Part shown: positions 17,349-26,080 of the stretch, one piece after another
How positions within the stretch are numbered: position 1 is the stretch's first letter
How the letters are laid out: every line of letters starts with the position of its first letter
Origin: Muriicola marianensis
Lineage (GTDB): Bacteria; Bacteroidota; Bacteroidia; Flavobacteriales; Flavobacteriaceae
Direction of reading: 5' to 3'
NCBI RefSeq assembly: GCF_014638095.1
Contig: NZ_BMFH01000001.1
Span: 310,001 to 374,000, forward strand
DNA length: 64,000 nucleotides
Translations under genes and position numbers: made by a program
Notes under the pieces: model-generated
What the model saw: the letters and a program-made list of their open reading frames with translations, nothing else
Database searches by the model: none
Told to the model about the DNA's origin: nothing

Positions 17349-17752
17349 TGGAAGAAGGCATAAAGATCATCTTATTTGATGGGGTTTGCAATCTCTGCAA
17401 CCGTTCTGTACAATTCGTGATCAGGAGGGACAGGAAAGATCTTTTCAGGTTTGCGGCCTTGCAGAGTGAAGCCGGTGAAAGGCTCGTTAGAGAAAGGGGG
17501 ATCGATACTTCAAAGGTGGATTCTATTATCCTGATTGAGCCCGGGGTTGCCTATTATGTGAAATCTGAGGCAGCACTCCGGATCGCCCGGGGCCTAACCG
17601 GGCTTTGGCCATTACTGGGGATCTTTCTGTGGTTACCAAGGTCGTTCAGGGATTTATTCTACGATCTTGTAGCCAGGCACCGTTATAAAATTTTCGGGAA
17701 GCAGGACGCCTGTATGGTGCCCTCTCCTGAATTGAGAAAGAAGTTCCTGTAG
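17348..17752 (+). CDS. DCC-family (DUF393) thiol-disulfide oxidoreductase-like protein
   Basis: A 134-residue protein with the defining DGVCNLCN motif near residue 12 (DxxCxxC), then FRFAALQSEAGERL and a C-terminal YKIFGKQDACMVPSPE. The family has a thioredoxin-like fold with a putative redox CxxC, but no established substrate. The start is taken as the ATG at 17348, overlapping the mutS2 stop, rather than GTG at 17345. A hydrophobic stretch (GLWPLLGIFLWLP) is part of the family fold and probably not a true membrane segment. It is translationally coupled to mutS2 and convergent with the symporter gene 16 bases away. Confidence 0.85.
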   Translation: MEEGIKIILFDGVCNLCNRSVQFVIRRDRKDLFRFAALQSEAGERLVRERGIDTSKVDSIILIEPGVAYYVKSEAALRIARGLTGLWPLLGIFLWLPRSFRDLFYDLVARHRYKIFGKQDACMVPSPELRKKFL

Positions 17753-17768
17753 GGACCCAGGCTCCTTA

Positions 17769-19115
17769 TCATTTACCCTTTTTCTTCTTTGGCAATACTT
17801 CGTCCAGATGGTCATCCCACTCGCGTACAGCCGGAACCAGTTTTCTGCCCAGGGATTTGGAAACCATCATAGATACCGTGGCATCACCTGTGACATTCAC
17901 CACTGTCCGAAGCATATCCAGAGGACGGTCCACAGCAAAGATCAGCGCCAATCCTATCGCCAGCTTGTCGGCAGGGAATTGTATGGCTTCGAGCACGATA
18001 ACCAGCATCACCATGCCTGCACCCGGTACGGCTGCCGAGCCTATGGACGCCAGTAAGGCCGTGAGGACGATCATCAACTGATCGGTGAGACTAAGGTCGA
18101 AGCCAAGCGCCTGGGAGATAAAGACGGCTGCCACTCCCTGGTAAAGACTGGTTCCATCCATGTTGATGGTAGCTCCTACCGGCAGGACAAAACTCGAAAT
18201 GTCCTTGTTAACACCAATGTGTTCCTCTACCCTCTCCATGGTCACCGGGAGGGTGGCAGCACTGGAACTGGTAGAAAAAGCCAGGAGTTGGGCCGGACTG
18301 ATCCGACTGAGAAAGGTCCAGGGGTTGTACCTGGTAAAAGTGCCCACCACCAGGCTGTAAAATAATATCATCAGGACAAGACCGAGCACTACAACACCAG
18401 AATATTTGAGCAGGGCCAGCAGCAGGTCCGGGTCACCCGAAGTAACTACCACATTTGCCAGTAGGGCAAAAACCGCTACAGGGGCCGAAAGCATTATCAG
18501 GTCCACCATCTTCAGGACCACCTCATTCAGCGCGTCAAAGAAATCTTTCAAAGGCTTGGAGCGCTCTTCCCCTACCAGCAGCATACAGATCCCCAAAAAG
18601 ATCGTAAAGAAGATCACCTGCAACATCAGGCCGTTGTCACTGAGAGCACTGAAGGCGTTATCAGGAACCATATCCTCCAGAAACTGGAGAGGCCCACCTT
18701 CTTTTTGCCTGAAGGCTTCTTCGAGTTTTGAGGTGACCTGCGCATCAGAGGCATAGGTCTCCGTCAGCTTATCTATGGTATCCTGTGATATTCCATCCCC
18801 GGGTTTCAGTGCATTGACCAGTACCAGACCGATCGTTATGGCGACCACCGTGGTGACCATGTAAATGACGATGGTTCGTACTCCGATATTGCGAAACTGG
18901 GAAATATCCTTCAGGTCTGAAATCCCCTTAATGAGAGAGGCCAGGATCAGTGGTATGGCGATCAGTTTCAGAAGTTTGACGAAGATACTTCCAAAAGGGT
19001 TGATCCAATCCTGCACGAATTGGCTGCCCCAACTGGGATAGGTCATAACAAAACCAAAAATGATCCCCAGGATCATTCCGATCAAGATCTTCCAGTGTAA
19101 TTCCAGTTTCTTCAT
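17769..19115 (-). CDS. Dicarboxylate/amino-acid:cation symporter (GltP/DctA family)
   Basis: A 448-residue inner-membrane carrier of the DAACS family with eight or so hydrophobic segments. The family signatures are the serine-rich loop STSSSAATLPVTM before re-entrant hairpin HP1, and NMDGTSLYQG, the conserved NMDGT sodium-binding motif. VPGAGMVMLVIVLEA marks HP2. It takes up glutamate, aspartate or C4-dicarboxylates with Na+ or H+. The N-terminal 28 residues form the first membrane span (WKILIGMILGIIFGFVMTY). The C-terminus is charged (LPKKKKGK). It is transcribed alone; 44 bases separate its start from the end of aroC. Confidence 0.93.
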   Translation of the reverse strand: MKKLELHWKILIGMILGIIFGFVMTYPSWGSQFVQDWINPFGSIFVKLLKLIAIPLILASLIKGISDLKDISQFRNIGVRTIVIYMVTTVVAITIGLVLVNALKPGDGISQDTIDKLTETYASDAQVTSKLEEAFRQKEGGPLQFLEDMVPDNAFSALSDNGLMLQVIFFTIFLGICMLLVGEERSKPLKDFFDALNEVVLKMVDLIMLSAPVAVFALLANVVVTSGDPDLLLALLKYSGVVVLGLVLMILFYSLVVGTFTRYNPWTFLSRISPAQLLAFSTSSSAATLPVTMERVEEHIGVNKDISSFVLPVGATINMDGTSLYQGVAAVFISQALGFDLSLTDQLMIVLTALLASIGSAAVPGAGMVMLVIVLEAIQFPADKLAIGLALIFAVDRPLDMLRTVVNVTGDATVSMMVSKSLGRKLVPAVREWDDHLDEVLPKKKKGK

Positions 19116-19159
19116 AGAATTCGTTTTGTATAGTTATAACCGGCCTTATGCCTATATCC

Positions 19160-20224
19160 TCATGGTTTTAAACTTCGATGCAACAACAGAAAGTCAGCCA
19201 GTACCAGGGCCGCCATCGCCTCCACGATGGGAACTGCCCTTGGGACCACACAGGGATCATGCCTTCCTTTACCCTGAGCCTGTACCTTGTTCCCTTCTTT
19301 GTCAATGGTCTCGTAAGGCTGAATCAGGGTAGCTACAGGTTTGAAGGCCACACGGAAATAAATATCCATGCCGTTGCTTATTCCTCCCTGCACGCCTCCG
19401 CTATAATTGGTCTTTGTACTGCCATCCTGATTGAAGGCATCATTGTGCTCGCTTCCCTTCATGGTCACCCCATCGAAGCCACTGCCGTATTCAAATCCCT
19501 TGACTGCATTTATAGACAGCATGGCCTTTCCCAACTGGGCGTGCAGCTTGTCGAATACCGGTTCTCCCAATCCTACTGGGACTTGCTGTAGAACCCCTGT
19601 GATCACTCCTCCAATAGTATCACCTTCTTTGCGCACCTCCCTGATGTGGTCTTCCATGGCTGCAGCAGTTTCAGGATCCGGACAGCGGACAGGGTTGGAA
19701 TCGATCAGGGAAAGATCGATGTCCTGGTATTTTTTATTTAAAGTAATACTTCCAACCTGAGATACAAAAGCATTAATTTTGAGTTCTCTCAAGAATTGTT
19801 TGGCTATAGCGCCTCCAACCACTCGGCAAGCGGTTTCCCTGGCCGAACTTCGCCCACCGCCCCTGTAATCGCGAAAGCCGTATTTCTGGTCGTACACATA
19901 GTCTGCATGGGATGGTCTGTAGGAATCCTTAATGTGGTCGTAGTCCCGGGATTTTTGATTACTGTTGTGGATCACAAAACCTATGGGGGTACCGGTGGTT
20001 TTCCCTTCGAAGATGCCGGATAGAAATTTGACTTCGTCAGCTTCTTTCCGCTGGGTCACGATGGCGGATTGACCGGGCTTTCTGCGATCCATTTCTCTCT
20101 GGACTGCCTCCAGGTCGATCTCAATCCCAGGCGGACAACCTTCAATGATACCGCCTATAGCTTCCCCATGGGATTCGCCGAACGTGGTCAGCTTAAAAAG
20201 AGTGCCAAAAGAATTTCCGGCCAT
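19160..20224 (-). CDS. aroC: Chorismate synthase
   Basis: A 354-residue enzyme making chorismate from EPSP with reduced FMN, the last step of the shikimate pathway. Signatures are [18 protein letters not shown], the [25 protein letters not shown] block, and [11 protein letters not shown] followed by [20 protein letters not shown]. Near the C-terminus [24 protein letters not shown] is intact. The ATG at 20224 was chosen, since the 27 codons before it have no family similarity and extend toward the promoter region. A full-length, apparently functional gene. Confidence 0.97.
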   Translation of the reverse strand: MAGNSFGTLFKLTTFGESHGEAIGGIIEGCPPGIEIDLEAVQREMDRRKPGQSAIVTQRKEADEVKFLSGIFEGKTTGTPIGFVIHNSNQKSRDYDHIKDSYRPSHADYVYDQKYGFRDYRGGGRSSARETACRVVGGAIAKQFLRELKINAFVSQVGSITLNKKYQDIDLSLIDSNPVRCPDPETAAAMEDHIREVRKEGDTIGGVITGVLQQVPVGLGEPVFDKLHAQLGKAMLSINAVKGFEYGSGFDGVTMKGSEHNDAFNQDGSTKTNYSGGVQGGISNGMDIYFRVAFKPVATLIQPYETIDKEGNKVQAQGKGRHDPCVVPRAVPIVEAMAALVLADFLLLHRSLKP

Positions 20225-20392
20225 AATACTTTTATTGAATAACCTTCCCGGGTGAGATGCCCGTCCTCGGAAGCCAAATATAGGTCTATTCAGTCCGGAA
20301 ACCAAAACAGAGAATGCTTAATATTAGCTTAACCTTTCGGGCCTCTCGTTAATCGAAATTTAACCTGATCATACATCAGACTTCACCTTTTC

Positions 20393-20426
20393 TTTGCATT
20401 TTAATATCCCGATAGGTATAAATTTG
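20393..20426 (+). promoter_or_regulatory. Promoter with -33 TTTG and -7 TAAATTTG
   Basis: TTTG at 20393-20396 is followed after 22 bases by TAAATTTG at 20419-20426, a good Bacteroidota promoter pair. It places transcription start near 20433, so translation of the next gene must start downstream, at TTG 20445. Confidence 0.6.
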
Positions 20427-20444
20427 TCAGCAAATAAATTACCC

Positions 20445-21299
20445 TTGAAAAAGCGCAAAATAGACGTTGTAGTAATCTCTGATGTTCATCTGGGATCACC
20501 GTCCAGCAAGGCCGAAGAACTCTTGATCTACCTGAGCAGTATCAAGCCCAAAACACTTGTGCTCAATGGAGATTTTATTGACCCTTTCTATATCAGGAGA
20601 AATTCTTTTCCAAAAACGCATCTCAAGGTCATCAAAAAAATTCTTTCCCTTCTTTCTGAAGGATCCGAGGTGTATTATATCACCAGCAACAATGATAACT
20701 TGTTCAGGAAATTCACCGGGAGTATGTTCAGCAGGCTTCACTTTCAAGACAAGCTGATCACAGACATGGATGGTAAGTCGGTTTGCATTCTTCACGGCAG
20801 TATTTTCGACACCTCCCCTGCTCTTTCCAAATGGCTGATCAAGTTGGGGGCTCTTGGTATGAACATTCTTTCCCTGAAGCACAAACTCAGACAACATCGC
20901 CAGTCGAAAAAGGGGAAGATCAAAGAATATTCAGATGCTCACTCAAGAATCCAGTCCCAAAGAGATTTAACAAGCCTGAGCAAATTCGACAGGTCGGCCC
21001 TGGAAATGGCATTTCAGAACCAATACGACACCCTGATATGTGGCTATAGCCATCAACCGAGAAAAACCTATTATGAGTCGAACAAGGGACGTTGGCTGTA
21101 TCTGAATTCCGGCGACTGGGTGGAGCATCTCACTGCCCTGGAGTATTCCTTCAAGAGGTGGAAGCTGTATAGTTTTAAACACGACAAACTCACTGCCTTT
21201 TACGGGGATGAGGAGCTCAGGGATATGGATGTGGCCGATCTCCTTGAAAAGCGGGGAGATCTTACCGAAACTGAAAAATTTTCCCGTACAGCATCCTGA
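20445..21299 (+). CDS. LpxH-like metallophosphoesterase with altered metal-site residues
   Basis: A 284-residue calcineurin-like phosphoesterase of the UDP-2,3-diacylglucosamine diphosphatase group common in flavobacteria. SDVHLGS (12-18) and NGDFID (41-46) are intact. Other metal-site blocks deviate: SNND at 81-84 instead of GNHD, HGSIFD at 117-122 instead of HGDVFD, and GYSH at 200-203 instead of GHTH. The later WLYLNSGDWVEHLTALEY block fits this group. The start is TTG 20445 (MKKRKIDVVVISDV); an earlier in-frame TTG falls within the -33 element. It may be a diverged paralogue with altered or lost lipid A pathway activity. It ends 2 bases from the convergent YdiJ-like gene. Confidence 0.75.
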   Translation: MKKRKIDVVVISDVHLGSPSSKAEELLIYLSSIKPKTLVLNGDFIDPFYIRRNSFPKTHLKVIKKILSLLSEGSEVYYITSNNDNLFRKFTGSMFSRLHFQDKLITDMDGKSVCILHGSIFDTSPALSKWLIKLGALGMNILSLKHKLRQHRQSKKGKIKEYSDAHSRIQSQRDLTSLSKFDRSALEMAFQNQYDTLICGYSHQPRKTYYESNKGRWLYLNSGDWVEHLTALEYSFKRWKLYSFKHDKLTAFYGDEELRDMDVADLLEKRGDLTETEKFSRTAS

Positions 21300-21301
21300 G
21301 T

Positions 21302-24214
21302 TTAAGGCTTTAGAGCATCCCGGAGGATGGAAACGGGGTGGTACGCTTTTCTGCCTGTTCCATCCCAGATCTGATGTCGGCAACTGGTCCCGTTGGCGGC
21401 AATTAAGGTATCCCGATCTGCCTTGGAAACTGCCGGGAATAAACGGAGTCGGCCAATCTTCATGCTGACCTCGTAATGCTCCTTTTCATATCCAAAAGAA
21501 CCGGCCATCCCACAACAACCCGAATTGATGATTGTTACCTTGTAATTCTCAGGTAAATTCAAAATATCAAAGGTCACCTTCTGATCAGAAAGCGATTTTT
21601 GATGACAGTGGTTATGCACCTTCACATTTCGCCCTTCGGCGGTAAAGGAAGCAGAGGAGATTTTCCCTTTCCCGATCTCCCGGGCCAGGAATTCTTCGAT
21701 CAGCAGGCTGTTATCGGAGAGTACTTTGAGTTTGTCGGTATCCAGTCGAAACCGGTGATATTCATCCCGGAAACTCAGGATGGCCGAAGGCTCCAGGCCC
21801 ACAACGGGCACATCTTCCGAAATCATTGGAAACAGAGCTTCAAGGTTAGCACTGGCCAGGGACCTGGCCTGATCAAGAAAGCCTTTGGATATAAACGTTC
21901 GGCCGCTTTCCCCGAAATACAGTACGATCTCATATCCCAGGGCATGCAACAGATCTATTGCATCCTTGCCCACTTCAATGTCCAGATAGCGCGTGAATTC
22001 ATCGATGTAAAGAATCAGTCTTCCGTGGTTCTCAGTTGAAAGGGCGGGTTTTGATTTCAGGTATTTTTGGAAATCAAATTTTCGGGCCGTCGGGATACTG
22101 CGTTCCGTGGCAACCCCTGATATTTTTTTCACCAGATTACCGGTAAGTTTGTTCTGCAGAAAGGCCCTGCTGAGGGCGGGAAATGCAGCGCTCATCCGGT
22201 TCGCCCGGGTGTTGTATGCAAACAGCTTGTTGCGAAATGTATACCCGTGTTCTTCCTGATATTGGTACATGAATTCGGCTTTCAGGGTAGCCACATCCAC
22301 GTTGCTGGGACATTCACTGCCGCAGGCCTTGCAGCTCAGGCAGAGGTCGAATACTTCCTTGAGCTCCTCAGCATCGAACTTATTTTCCCTGGGATTATGG
22401 GTGAGAAACTCCCGGAGAGCATTGGCCCTTCCTCTGGTGGTGTCCTTTTCATTTCGCGTGGCGTGATAGCTGGGGCACATGGCGCCCCTGGCCTGTTCCG
22501 TCTTCCTGCAATCGCCACTCCCATTGCATTTCTCTGTTGCCCTTAGTATGCCTCCACTATCGCTGAAATCCAGGTGGGTCTCTATCTCTGGTTCCTGCCT
22601 TCCTACTTCATAGCGCAAAGCCTCATCCATGGGATAGGGATCCACGATCTTGCCCGGATTAAAAATGTTCTTCGGGTCGAACACTCCTTTGATCCTCCTC
22701 AGGACGTCATAATTCTCTTTCCCGATCATCATGGGTATGAATTCGGCTCTGACGATCCCATCTCCGTGCTCTCCGCTAAAAGATCCCCTGTACTTTTTGG
22801 TAAGCTCGGCCACGCGGGTTGTGATCTCCCGGAACAGTTTTACATCTTCTCGCTTTTTCAGATTCAGGATGGGGCGGAGATGTAATTCGCCCGCTCCTGC
22901 ATGGGCATAATAAACCGCTTCCTGGCGATAGGCCTTCATGATGTCTGTAAATTCCCCGATAAAATCCTTCAGGTCCTCAAGGGCTACTGCCGTGTCTTCA
23001 ATACAGGCCACCGCCTTCCTGTCTCCCACCATGTTCCCGAGTAAACCAAGACCGGCCTTACGGAGCTCAAGGGCACTGTTGATCTGGTCACCAAACAGCA
23101 CCGGACTCGCATAGCTTCTCCCGATTTCTGAAATGGTCCTCTGAAGATCTGCAAGTTGCGCCTTAAGGTCTTCCTCCGTATGCGACCGCACTTCAAGCAT
23201 CAACAAGGCAGCAGGATCCCCTTCCACAAAAAATCGGTTGGCTTGCTGGGTTTTGTTGTTCTCAGTACAATCCAGGATCACCTTATCCATCATTTCACAG
23301 GTATGCAGGTCGTGCTTCATCACAGGAGCAACATCTTCAAGGCACTTTTCCAGTGTCTCGTAATGTGTGACAACCATTGCCGAATGGGGTGGCGGCAGTT
23401 CATCCAGCTGCAGGGTGATCTCGGTAATGAAGGCCAGGGTACCCTCACTGCCGCACAGAAGTTTGCTCAAATTGATTTCAGGCTCATGACCGTCAAAAAC
23501 CTGACTTTCGAGCAAGGCATCTATCGCATACCCAGTATTTCTTCTGTGAATGCTGCTCTTGGGAAACTCCCTTTGTATATTTTTTCGTATCTCTCTGTCT
23601 GACAGTATATTGTTTAATTCATTATAAATTATAGCTTCAGGATGTTTGCCTTGTGTCTTCCCCTGGAATTCATCACTTGTAAGAGACGAAAAGACGACCT
23701 CTTCCCCCGATGCCAGCAAGGTCTTGAGTGCTATGACCTTGTCTCGAGTTACGCCGTATTGGATGGAGGTCGTGCCGCTGGAATTATTGCCTACCATGCC
23801 CCCGATCATACAGCGGTTGGAGGTGGAAGTATTCGGACCGAAGAACAGGCCATGAGGTTTTAAGTATTCGTTCAGTTCATCCCGGATGACGCCCGGCTGC
23901 AGGGTTACCTGCTTCCGCTGGAGATCCAGATCCAGGATAGATGTGAAATGCCGGCTTACATCTACAACCATCCCCTCCCCCACGCATTGACCGGCCAGGG
24001 AAGTGCCTGCGGTCCTGGGGATCAACCCCAGGTGATGCTCATCCGCAAAGCCGATGATCTTTTTAAGGTCTTCAGTGTTCCTGGGATAGGCAACAGCCGA
24101 TGGTAACTTTCTGTAGACGGAGGCATCCGTAGCGTACAAACTTCTCGTAAGTATGTCTGTATGCAGGGAACCCTCAAGGGAAGACTCTAATTTTTCAAAG
24201 GGGAATGCAGGCAA
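21302..24214 (-). CDS. FAD-linked oxidoreductase with C-terminal Fe-S domain (YdiJ/D-2-hydroxyacid dehydrogenase type)
   Basis: A 970-residue multidomain flavoenzyme. An FAD-binding PCMH domain (PRTAGTSLAGQCVGEGMVVD, about 62-81) and FAD-oxidase C domain (GSFSGEHGDGIVRAEF) are followed by an iron-sulfur module (CNGSGDCRK, then CLSCKACGSECPSNVD). A CCG-type domain closes the protein (HNHCHQKSL, GCCGMAGSFGYEKEHYEVS). The order matches E. coli YdiJ, a D-2-hydroxyglutarate dehydrogenase, and D-lactate/glycolate dehydrogenases. Electrons probably go to the quinone pool at the membrane face. The start is TTG at 24214, since no in-frame ATG lies nearby upstream and the family N-terminus begins here. 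Confidence 0.9.
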   Translation of the reverse strand: MPAFPFEKLESSLEGSLHTDILTRSLYATDASVYRKLPSAVAYPRNTEDLKKIIGFADEHHLGLIPRTAGTSLAGQCVGEGMVVDVSRHFTSILDLDLQRKQVTLQPGVIRDELNEYLKPHGLFFGPNTSTSNRCMIGGMVGNNSSGTTSIQYGVTRDKVIALKTLLASGEEVVFSSLTSDEFQGKTQGKHPEAIIYNELNNILSDREIRKNIQREFPKSSIHRRNTGYAIDALLESQVFDGHEPEINLSKLLCGSEGTLAFITEITLQLDELPPPHSAMVVTHYETLEKCLEDVAPVMKHDLHTCEMMDKVILDCTENNKTQQANRFFVEGDPAALLMLEVRSHTEEDLKAQLADLQRTISEIGRSYASPVLFGDQINSALELRKAGLGLLGNMVGDRKAVACIEDTAVALEDLKDFIGEFTDIMKAYRQEAVYYAHAGAGELHLRPILNLKKREDVKLFREITTRVAELTKKYRGSFSGEHGDGIVRAEFIPMMIGKENYDVLRRIKGVFDPKNIFNPGKIVDPYPMDEALRYEVGRQEPEIETHLDFSDSGGILRATEKCNGSGDCRKTEQARGAMCPSYHATRNEKDTTRGRANALREFLTHNPRENKFDAEELKEVFDLCLSCKACGSECPSNVDVATLKAEFMYQYQEEHGYTFRNKLFAYNTRANRMSAAFPALSRAFLQNKLTGNLVKKISGVATERSIPTARKFDFQKYLKSKPALSTENHGRLILYIDEFTRYLDIEVGKDAIDLLHALGYEIVLYFGESGRTFISKGFLDQARSLASANLEALFPMISEDVPVVGLEPSAILSFRDEYHRFRLDTDKLKVLSDNSLLIEEFLAREIGKGKISSASFTAEGRNVKVHNHCHQKSLSDQKVTFDILNLPENYKVTIINSGCCGMAGSFGYEKEHYEVSMKIGRLRLFPAVSKADRDTLIAANGTSCRHQIWDGTGRKAYHPVSILRDALKP

Positions 24215-24304
24215 GAAACTGAGGTTTTAGAGGCATAAAATTAAGTTATTCTTAACATCGATACATCCTACAATCAGTAATTTTAACACTTAAAACTCCT
24301 AACT

Positions 24305-24805
24305 ATGAAGTTATTCAAATTAACAGTTTTTATTTTCCTCACGGCGACTTGTGCCCTGAGTGCTCAGCAGATTTCAGATCATGCACTCGGGCTCAGGCTA
24401 GGTGATAGCGACGGTTTCGGGGCTGAAATATCTTATCAGAAGTCCGTTTCAATTTCCAATAGGGTTGAGATCGACCTGGGTTGGAGGGACAGCCGGAACT
24501 ACGATGCATTCAAGCTAACCGGAACTTACCAGTGGGTAGAGCCCCTCGACGGGAATTTCAACTGGTTCTACGGTGTTGGTGGCGGACTTGGAAGCGTGGA
24601 TTTCAACAGATGGCCTGATGGATTCGATGAGCCGGATGGCGGACTCTTCCTCTTCGGAGCCGGGGTGCTGGGAATCGAATACAATTTCAATATCCCTCTT
24701 TTGATCTCTCTCGATTTCAGGCCTGAAATAGGGTTGATAGGATATGATGACTTCTCGGATAATTTCGACTTCGATATTGCCCTGGGTCTCAGGTATCAGT
24801 TCTGA
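24305..24805 (+). CDS. Small outer-membrane beta-barrel protein
   Basis: A 166-residue secreted protein. A signal peptide (MKLFKLTVFIFLTATCALSAQQ) probably ends with cleavage after Ala-Gln. The rest alternates hydrophobic and polar residues in eight or so short strands: LGLRLGDSDGFGAEISYQK, VEIDLGWRD, FNWFYGVGGGLGSVD, LLISLDFRPEIGLIGY. It ends in LGLRYQF, with the terminal Phe typical of outer-membrane barrels. It resembles small OmpW/OmpX-like barrels of Bacteroidota; no function can be given. A strong terminator follows 20 bases after the stop. Confidence 0.75.
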   Translation: MKLFKLTVFIFLTATCALSAQQISDHALGLRLGDSDGFGAEISYQKSVSISNRVEIDLGWRDSRNYDAFKLTGTYQWVEPLDGNFNWFYGVGGGLGSVDFNRWPDGFDEPDGGLFLFGAGVLGIEYNFNIPLLISLDFRPEIGLIGYDDFSDNFDFDIALGLRYQF

Positions 24806-24824
24806 TACCGTTTTAAAATACATG

Positions 24825-24862
24825 AAAGCCCTTAATCATAAGCATGTGTTAAGGGCTTTTTT
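24825..24862 (+). terminator. Rho-independent terminator after the beta-barrel gene
   Basis: AAAGCCCTTAA (24825-24835) pairs perfectly with TTAAGGGCTTT (24849-24859), a 13-base loop lies between, and a T tract follows. Confidence 0.85.
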
Positions 24863-24879
24863 ATTGGCCCCCTTATCAG

Positions 24880-24887
24880 TACCTTTG
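24880..24887 (+). promoter_or_regulatory. Bacteroidota -7 promoter element (TACCTTTG) for the TlpA-like gene
   Basis: TACCTTTG matches TAnnTTTG 18 bases before the ATG at 24906, directly after the previous terminator. No TTTG -33 at the usual distance is seen. Confidence 0.6.
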
Positions 24888-24905
24888 GGGCGATAAATTT
24901 GAAAA

Positions 24906-26015
24906 ATGAGATTTTTTTATACCGCATTTATTCTGTCTCTGATCCTTTGGTCCTGTTCTTCCAACAGGGACGGTTACATCATTGAAGGTTCCGTGGAAGG
25001 CGAGAACACTGAAGGCACCGAACTCACCCTCAGGAAATACGGGAACAACAACCAGCTGATCACCGTAGATTCTGCCACCGTCTCCGGTGGGAAGTTCGTT
25101 TTCGAAGGTGCTTCCATGGAAAGTCCGGAGTTGCACTACATCTTCTTCGGCCGGGGACAAGAGAATATTCCGATCATAGTAGAGAACGGGGATATAGAGA
25201 TAAGTGCTCAGCGGGACAGCCTGGGATTTGCAAGGATAGGTGGGACACTGCAGAACGACCTTTTCTACGACTTCCTCAAAGGGAGCCGGGTATTGAGCAG
25301 GAAAGCCTCGTCCATGAACCAGGATATGAGAAGGGCACAGGCCAATCGGGATACAGTGACCATGAATTCTCTCAGGGAAGAGTATTTCGAATTGATGGAA
25401 GAAGCCAAGGGGTACGAACTCGATTACGTGAAAAACAATCCTGATGCGATCGTATCTGCCTTAATAATCTACAGGATACTGACGACCAAGGCCAAGACGG
25501 TTCCGGAAGTACAGGAATTATATGACGGTCTTTCCCAAGAAATTAAGTCGAGCAGCACAGGGGTCAAGATCAAGGAGACCCTGGATCGTGAATCCAGCAC
25601 TTCAATCGGATCGAAGGCTCCCAATTTTTCAGCCCCATCTCCCGATGGAAAAGAACTGGCCCTTAACGACGTGCTGGGCAAGGTGACCATTGTCGATTTC
25701 TGGGCGGCCTGGTGCAGGCCCTGCAGGGCAGAAAACCCCAATGTGGTTAAAGTCTATAACAAGTACAAGGATAAAGGCCTGAGCATTCTCGGTGTATCTC
25801 TGGACCGAAATGAGAATGACTGGAAGAAAGCCATTGAGGACGACGGATTGATCTGGCACCATGTCTCCAATGTTCAATACTTCGACGAGATCGCGAAATT
25901 GTACAACGTGGATGCCATCCCTGCCACCTTTATCCTCGATGAGAACGGAATCATTGTCGCAAAGGACCTCAGGGGCGCTTCACTCGACCAGAAGATCGGG
26001 GAGTTATTGCAATAA
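24906..26015 (+). CDS. TlpA-family thiol:disulfide oxidoreductase lipoprotein with DUF4369 domain
   Basis: A 369-residue exported protein. A short signal peptide ends in lipobox LWSC (Cys17). The N-terminal DUF4369-type beta domain is read from GYIIEGSVEG, TELTLRKYGNN, VSGGKFVFEG. A helical linker (about 120-220) follows, then a thioredoxin domain, with VDFWAAWCRPCRAENP holding the redox pair Cys270 and Cys273 and the cis-Pro loop in VDAIPATFILDENG. It probably reduces periplasmic disulfides or serves cytochrome c maturation. It is bounded by terminators on both sides, so it is a single-gene transcript. Confidence 0.92.
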   Translation: MRFFYTAFILSLILWSCSSNRDGYIIEGSVEGENTEGTELTLRKYGNNNQLITVDSATVSGGKFVFEGASMESPELHYIFFGRGQENIPIIVENGDIEISAQRDSLGFARIGGTLQNDLFYDFLKGSRVLSRKASSMNQDMRRAQANRDTVTMNSLREEYFELMEEAKGYELDYVKNNPDAIVSALIIYRILTTKAKTVPEVQELYDGLSQEIKSSSTGVKIKETLDRESSTSIGSKAPNFSAPSPDGKELALNDVLGKVTIVDFWAAWCRPCRAENPNVVKVYNKYKDKGLSILGVSLDRNENDWKKAIEDDGLIWHHVSNVQYFDEIAKLYNVDAIPATFILDENGIIVAKDLRGASLDQKIGELLQ

Positions 26016-26033
26016 ACATGTCAAAACCAAAAT

Positions 26034-26067
26034 AAAACCCCGATGTGTCATCGGGGTTTTTTTATTA
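26034..26067. terminator. Bidirectional terminator between convergent genes
   Basis: AAAACCCCGATG (26034-26045) and CATCGGGGTTTT (26049-26060) form a perfect 12-bp stem with a 3-base loop. A-rich and T-rich flanks let it serve both the TlpA gene and the convergent lipoprotein gene. Confidence 0.88.
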
Positions 26068-26080
26068 TTGAGATAAGCGC

